DNA of 41,527 nt from Firmicutes bacterium ZOR0006 (GTDB lineage: Bacteria > Bacillota_I > Bacilli_A > Culicoidibacterales > ZOR0006). The position numbers were made by a program, and so were the translations under genes. Positions 38,792 to 41,527 of the stretch are shown one piece after another (position 1 is the first letter of the stretch; the number at the start of each line of letters is the position of its first letter). The stretch covers positions 1 to 41,527 of the forward strand of contig JTLC01000003.1 of NCBI GenBank assembly GCA_000798955.1, written 5' to 3'. The notes under the pieces are model-generated. The model ran no database searches and had not been told where the DNA came from. It saw nothing but the letters and a program-made list of their open reading frames with translations.

Positions 38792-39754
38792 ATGAAACGT
38801 TGGCACTTAGTTGTGATGTTATGCTTATTAGCAATCATCTCGTTATTTGTTGGAGTCGGACAGCTTAATATTCAAGGTTTATTCGCAGGTGATGCACAGC
38901 AGTGGCAATTATTGTGGCTAAGCCGCATTCCGCGAATGGCTAGTATTATCATTGCTGGTATGAGCTTGAGTGTGGCCGGTTTGATTATGCAACAACTCAC
39001 GCAAAATAAATTTGTAGAACCAACAACGGCTGGAACAATGGAAGCAGCTAAATTTGGTGTGTTAGTCTCAATGTTAGTGTTTACGAGTGCTTCACCAATG
39101 ATGAAAGCGGGGATTGCCTTTATTTTTGCTTTTATCGGTACACTTGTTTTTATGCAAATTTTGAAGCATGTTAAACAAAAAAATAGTATCTTTATTCCAT
39201 TGGTGGGAATTATGTTTGGAAATATTATCAGTGCTATTACAATTTTCTTTGCTTATCGATTTGATATTGTGCAAAATGTAAATGCGTTTATGCAAGGTGA
39301 TTTTTCACTAGTTGTCTCGGGGCAATATGAATTGATTTATCTGAGTATTCCATTATTGATTTTGGCCTTTATTTTTGCAAATCGTTTTACAGTAGCGGGA
39401 ATGGGTGAAAGTTTTGCTCGAAACTTAGGCGCAAATTATCAAAAAATTACGAATGGGGGACTCCTACTTGTTTCAATTCTGAGTGCTGTTGTTCTATTAA
39501 GTGCTGGAACAATTCCATTTCTCGGATTAGTCGTACCAAATTTAGTTGCGCTGTATCGTGGGGACCATTTGCGAAAAAGCCTTTGGGATATTATGCTGTT
39601 TGGAGCGATTTTCGTGCTAGTTTGCGATATGATTGGTCGCCTCGTCATTTATCCATATGAATTACCAATTAGTTTAGTTGTTGGTGTCATTGGCAGCGGG
39701 ATATTTTTATATTTGATTTTGAGAAGGGAGCGTCAAAATGGAACACAAGCATAA
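38792..39754 (+). CDS. Iron-siderophore ABC transporter permease (FecCD type), first subunit
   Basis: 320 residues, AAAGGAGA upstream. About nine to ten membrane helices. LWLSRIPRMASIIIAGMSLSVAG near the N-terminus (key residues RIPR and GMSLSVAG) and the coupling-helix region IPFLGLVVPNLVALYRGDHLRKSL are typical of BtuC/FecCD permeases. Pairs with the next subunit to form the channel. The next gene overlaps its end by 17 bases. Confidence 0.93.
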   Translation: MKRWHLVVMLCLLAIISLFVGVGQLNIQGLFAGDAQQWQLLWLSRIPRMASIIIAGMSLSVAGLIMQQLTQNKFVEPTTAGTMEAAKFGVLVSMLVFTSASPMMKAGIAFIFAFIGTLVFMQILKHVKQKNSIFIPLVGIMFGNIISAITIFFAYRFDIVQNVNAFMQGDFSLVVSGQYELIYLSIPLLILAFIFANRFTVAGMGESFARNLGANYQKITNGGLLLVSILSAVVLLSAGTIPFLGLVVPNLVALYRGDHLRKSLWDIMLFGAIFVLVCDMIGRLVIYPYELPISLVVGVIGSGIFLYLILRRERQNGTQA

Positions 39755-40688
39755 ACGACTATTACTGCTCCTTGGTGCTGTGAGTATTCTGGCTATTATT
39801 TTATTTTTAGGTTTTGATCTACAAGGAAATGTTACGTATGCATTAACGAAACGATCACAACGTGTGTTAGCAATTATTTTAAGCGGAACAAGTATTGCTG
39901 TAGCAACAGTATTATTCCAGACGGTTGTTCAAAACCGAATTCTCACACCGAATGTTTTAGGGTTAGATTCATTGTACATGCTCTTTCAAACAGCTTTGAT
40001 TTTCGCCTTTGGGTCAATCAATTTGCTAGATTTTTCAAAAGAAGCGAATTTTGTATTGTCGGTATTCTTAATGGTGAGTTTTTCAGGCATTCTGTTTCGA
40101 ATGTTATTTCAGCAACAACGTAATATCTACTTATTATTATTGATTGGCCTTGTCATTGGAACCTTTTTGCAGAGTTTAACTTCATTTATGCAGATGATGC
40201 TTGACCCAAATGAATTTCTGCATGTCCAAGATAAATCTTTTGCGAGTTTCACTAATATTGACTTCGACGTGTTCTTGTTAGCAGTGTGCCTTTTTTTAAT
40301 TGCTTGTCTACTGATATGGTGTTTCTGGCATAAGCTTGATGTCATGAGTCTTGGAAGAGAACAGGCTATCAATTTGGGAGTTCAATATGAAGCTGTTGTT
40401 CGCCAAGTCCTCTTAGTTGTGATTCTGTTAATCGCATTATCAACTGCTCTTGTTGGGCCACTAACATTTCTCGGTTTATTAGTAGTCAATATCACTTATC
40501 AATTATTTGGCACATATCGACATAACATACTCGTACCGGCAGCAATTTTGTTGAGTATTAGTATTTTAGTTGGTGGCCAATTTATTGTTGAAAAAATATT
40601 TTTCTTAGGTACACCATTGAGTGTCGTCATTAATCTTGTTGGGGGAGCATATTTTATTTATCTTTTATGGAGAGGGAATACACAATAA
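39738..40688 (+). CDS. Iron-siderophore ABC transporter permease (FecCD type), second subunit
   Basis: 316 residues, AAGGGAG upstream, starting within the previous gene. KRSQRVLAIILSGTSIAVA corresponds to RxPR...G of the family, and LVGPLTFLGLLVVNITYQLFG to the coupling region (key residues GPLTFLGLLVVN). About nine membrane helices. Its divergence from the first subunit fits a heterodimeric channel like YclN/YclO. Its TAA shares one base with the ATG of the ATPase gene. Confidence 0.93.
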   Translation: MEHKHKRLLLLLGAVSILAIILFLGFDLQGNVTYALTKRSQRVLAIILSGTSIAVATVLFQTVVQNRILTPNVLGLDSLYMLFQTALIFAFGSINLLDFSKEANFVLSVFLMVSFSGILFRMLFQQQRNIYLLLLIGLVIGTFLQSLTSFMQMMLDPNEFLHVQDKSFASFTNIDFDVFLLAVCLFLIACLLIWCFWHKLDVMSLGREQAINLGVQYEAVVRQVLLVVILLIALSTALVGPLTFLGLLVVNITYQLFGTYRHNILVPAAILLSISILVGGQFIVEKIFFLGTPLSVVINLVGGAYFIYLLWRGNTQ

Positions 40689-41446
40689 TGTTACAAATTG
40701 CCAATTTAACGAAAACATATCAAAAGAAGAAAGTTGTAGATGCTGTTTCTTTTACAATTGAAGCTGGAACCTTTACATCATTAATTGGACCAAATGGAGC
40801 TGGTAAAAGTACGGTATTAGGGATGATGAGTCGATTATTGAAATCAACTGAGGGAACAGTTTATTTGAATGGAAAAGACATTTTTCAAGAAAAAGATGAA
40901 GAATTGGCAAAACAATTAGCGATTCTGAAGCAAGCAAATCAAATGACAATGCGAATCACTGTTGAAGAGCTTGTTGCTTTTGGACGTTATCCATATTCAC
41001 AAGGAAAATTAACGACTGAAGATCACGAAAAAATTGAACAGGCACTCATTTATTTAGAATTGACTGACCTACGAACAATGTATTTAGATGAATTGAGTGG
41101 TGGGCAAAAACAACGAGCCTTTATTGCAATGGTCCTAGCACAAGATACGGAAATTGTTTTATTAGATGAACCACTAAATAATCTTGATATGAAACATGCG
41201 GTGCAAATCATGCATGTACTACGCCGACTGGTTGACGAATTAGGGAAAACAGTAGTTATTGTGATTCATGATATTAACTTTGCTTCGTGCTATTCAGATC
41301 AAATAATTGCGTTGAAAAATGGGCAACTCATTATTCATGATCAGACAGAAGTTGTCATGCAACCAGAAATTTTAAGTACAATTTATGATATGCCAATGAC
41401 CGTACACGAACACAAAGGGAAAAAAATAAGTTATTATTATAAATAA
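40688..41446 (+). CDS. Iron-siderophore ABC transporter ATPase
   Basis: 252 residues from ATG 40688, with GGAGAGGG upstream. Walker A GPNGAGKST (about 34-42), Q-loop ILKQANQ, signature LSGGQKQRAFIAMVLAQ, Walker B IVLLDEPLNNLD and the H-loop VIHDINFA are all intact. It energises import of the ferric siderophore. It is the last gene of the operon; four functions (binding protein, two permeases, ATPase) make a complete importer of the YclNOPQ kind, with the binding protein first instead of last. Confidence 0.95.
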   Translation: MLQIANLTKTYQKKKVVDAVSFTIEAGTFTSLIGPNGAGKSTVLGMMSRLLKSTEGTVYLNGKDIFQEKDEELAKQLAILKQANQMTMRITVEELVAFGRYPYSQGKLTTEDHEKIEQALIYLELTDLRTMYLDELSGGQKQRAFIAMVLAQDTEIVLLDEPLNNLDMKHAVQIMHVLRRLVDELGKTVVIVIHDINFASCYSDQIIALKNGQLIIHDQTEVVMQPEILSTIYDMPMTVHEHKGKKISYYYK

Positions 41447-41447
41447 G

Positions 41448-41527
41448 AGAGTGCTGACACCGGTGTTTCAAACCAGAAAATTAAGGAAACATCTGCTTCT
41501 GGTGATCAAGTGGTAGTCATGACAAAC
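41448..41527 (+). repeat. Structured repeat unit cut by the window end
   Basis: AGAGTGCTGACACCGGTG begins two bases after the ATPase stop codon and nearly matches the second subtype of the priA-fmt cluster. TGTTTC pairs with GAAACA, and CACC with GGTG, repeating the family fold with new helix sequences. The terminator part would lie beyond the window. Confidence 0.8.

Overview
The window looks like chromosomal DNA of a low-GC Gram-positive bacterium of the class Bacilli, probably close to the Lactobacillales. The reasons are strong AGGAGG-type ribosome binding sites, TTGACA/TATAAT promoters with many TGn extended -10 elements, U-rich intrinsic terminators, and the linked block rqcH-pgeF / gmk-rpoZ-priA / fmt. 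I cannot name the genus. I see no tRNA, rRNA, prophage, IS element or CRISPR array.

Layout. 1-3.0 kb: a structured repeat unit, then an HSL-type esterase overlapping a NUDIX hydrolase, facing an Eis-like acetyltransferase. 3.0-5.2 kb: an operon of four related small membrane proteins of unknown function. 5.4-9.6 kb: topoisomerase III (topB) facing a FUSC-family membrane protein. 9.7-13.2 kb: a promoter driving an exported, membrane-anchored Ig-like protein, a LytTR response regulator and a GHKL histidine kinase. 13.5-14.9 kb: a protein with duplicated helix-hairpin-helix-like domains, followed by three tandem copies of the structured repeat. 15.1-19.0 kb: a 1285-residue chitinase with two GH18 domains, three Ig-like domains and two chitin-binding domains. 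19.2-23.0 kb: a small membrane protein, a small-ORF locus with a structured leader, two paralogous GNAT enzymes, a candidate non-coding RNA, cutC and a third GNAT enzyme. 23.0-30.8 kb: pgeF and rqcH on the minus strand, then gmk, rpoZ, priA, a 750-base cluster of the structured repeat, and fmt. 30.8-33.3 kb: feoA-feoB-Cys-rich partner for ferrous iron. 33.3-37.3 kb: a WYL regulator, an ankyrin-repeat protein, a nitroreductase-family protein and an internally duplicated unknown protein. 37.4-41.4 kb: an iron-siderophore ABC importer (binding protein, two permeases, ATPase), followed by another repeat unit cut by the window edge.

How the genes work together. The feo operon and the siderophore importer share a 7-3-7 inverted repeat (ATCGTWA-N3-TWACGAW) at their promoters, so one iron-responsive repressor probably controls both ferrous and ferric uptake. 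The chitinase has a core cre-like site at its start of transcription, consistent with carbon catabolite control. gmk, rpoZ, priA, fmt and rqcH are housekeeping genes for nucleotide supply, transcription, replication restart, initiator tRNA formylation and ribosome quality control.

The most unusual feature is a family of about ten related 110-140 base intergenic units. They occur at the left edge, after the 13.5 kb gene, between priA and fmt, and after the siderophore ATPase gene. Units keep short motifs (GCACGTTTC, AGAGTG) and a common fold, while the helix sequences change in compensating ways; complete units end in an intrinsic terminator. This pattern suggests a structured RNA or folded-DNA element that expands in tandem downstream of genes. 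I do not recognise it as any named family.
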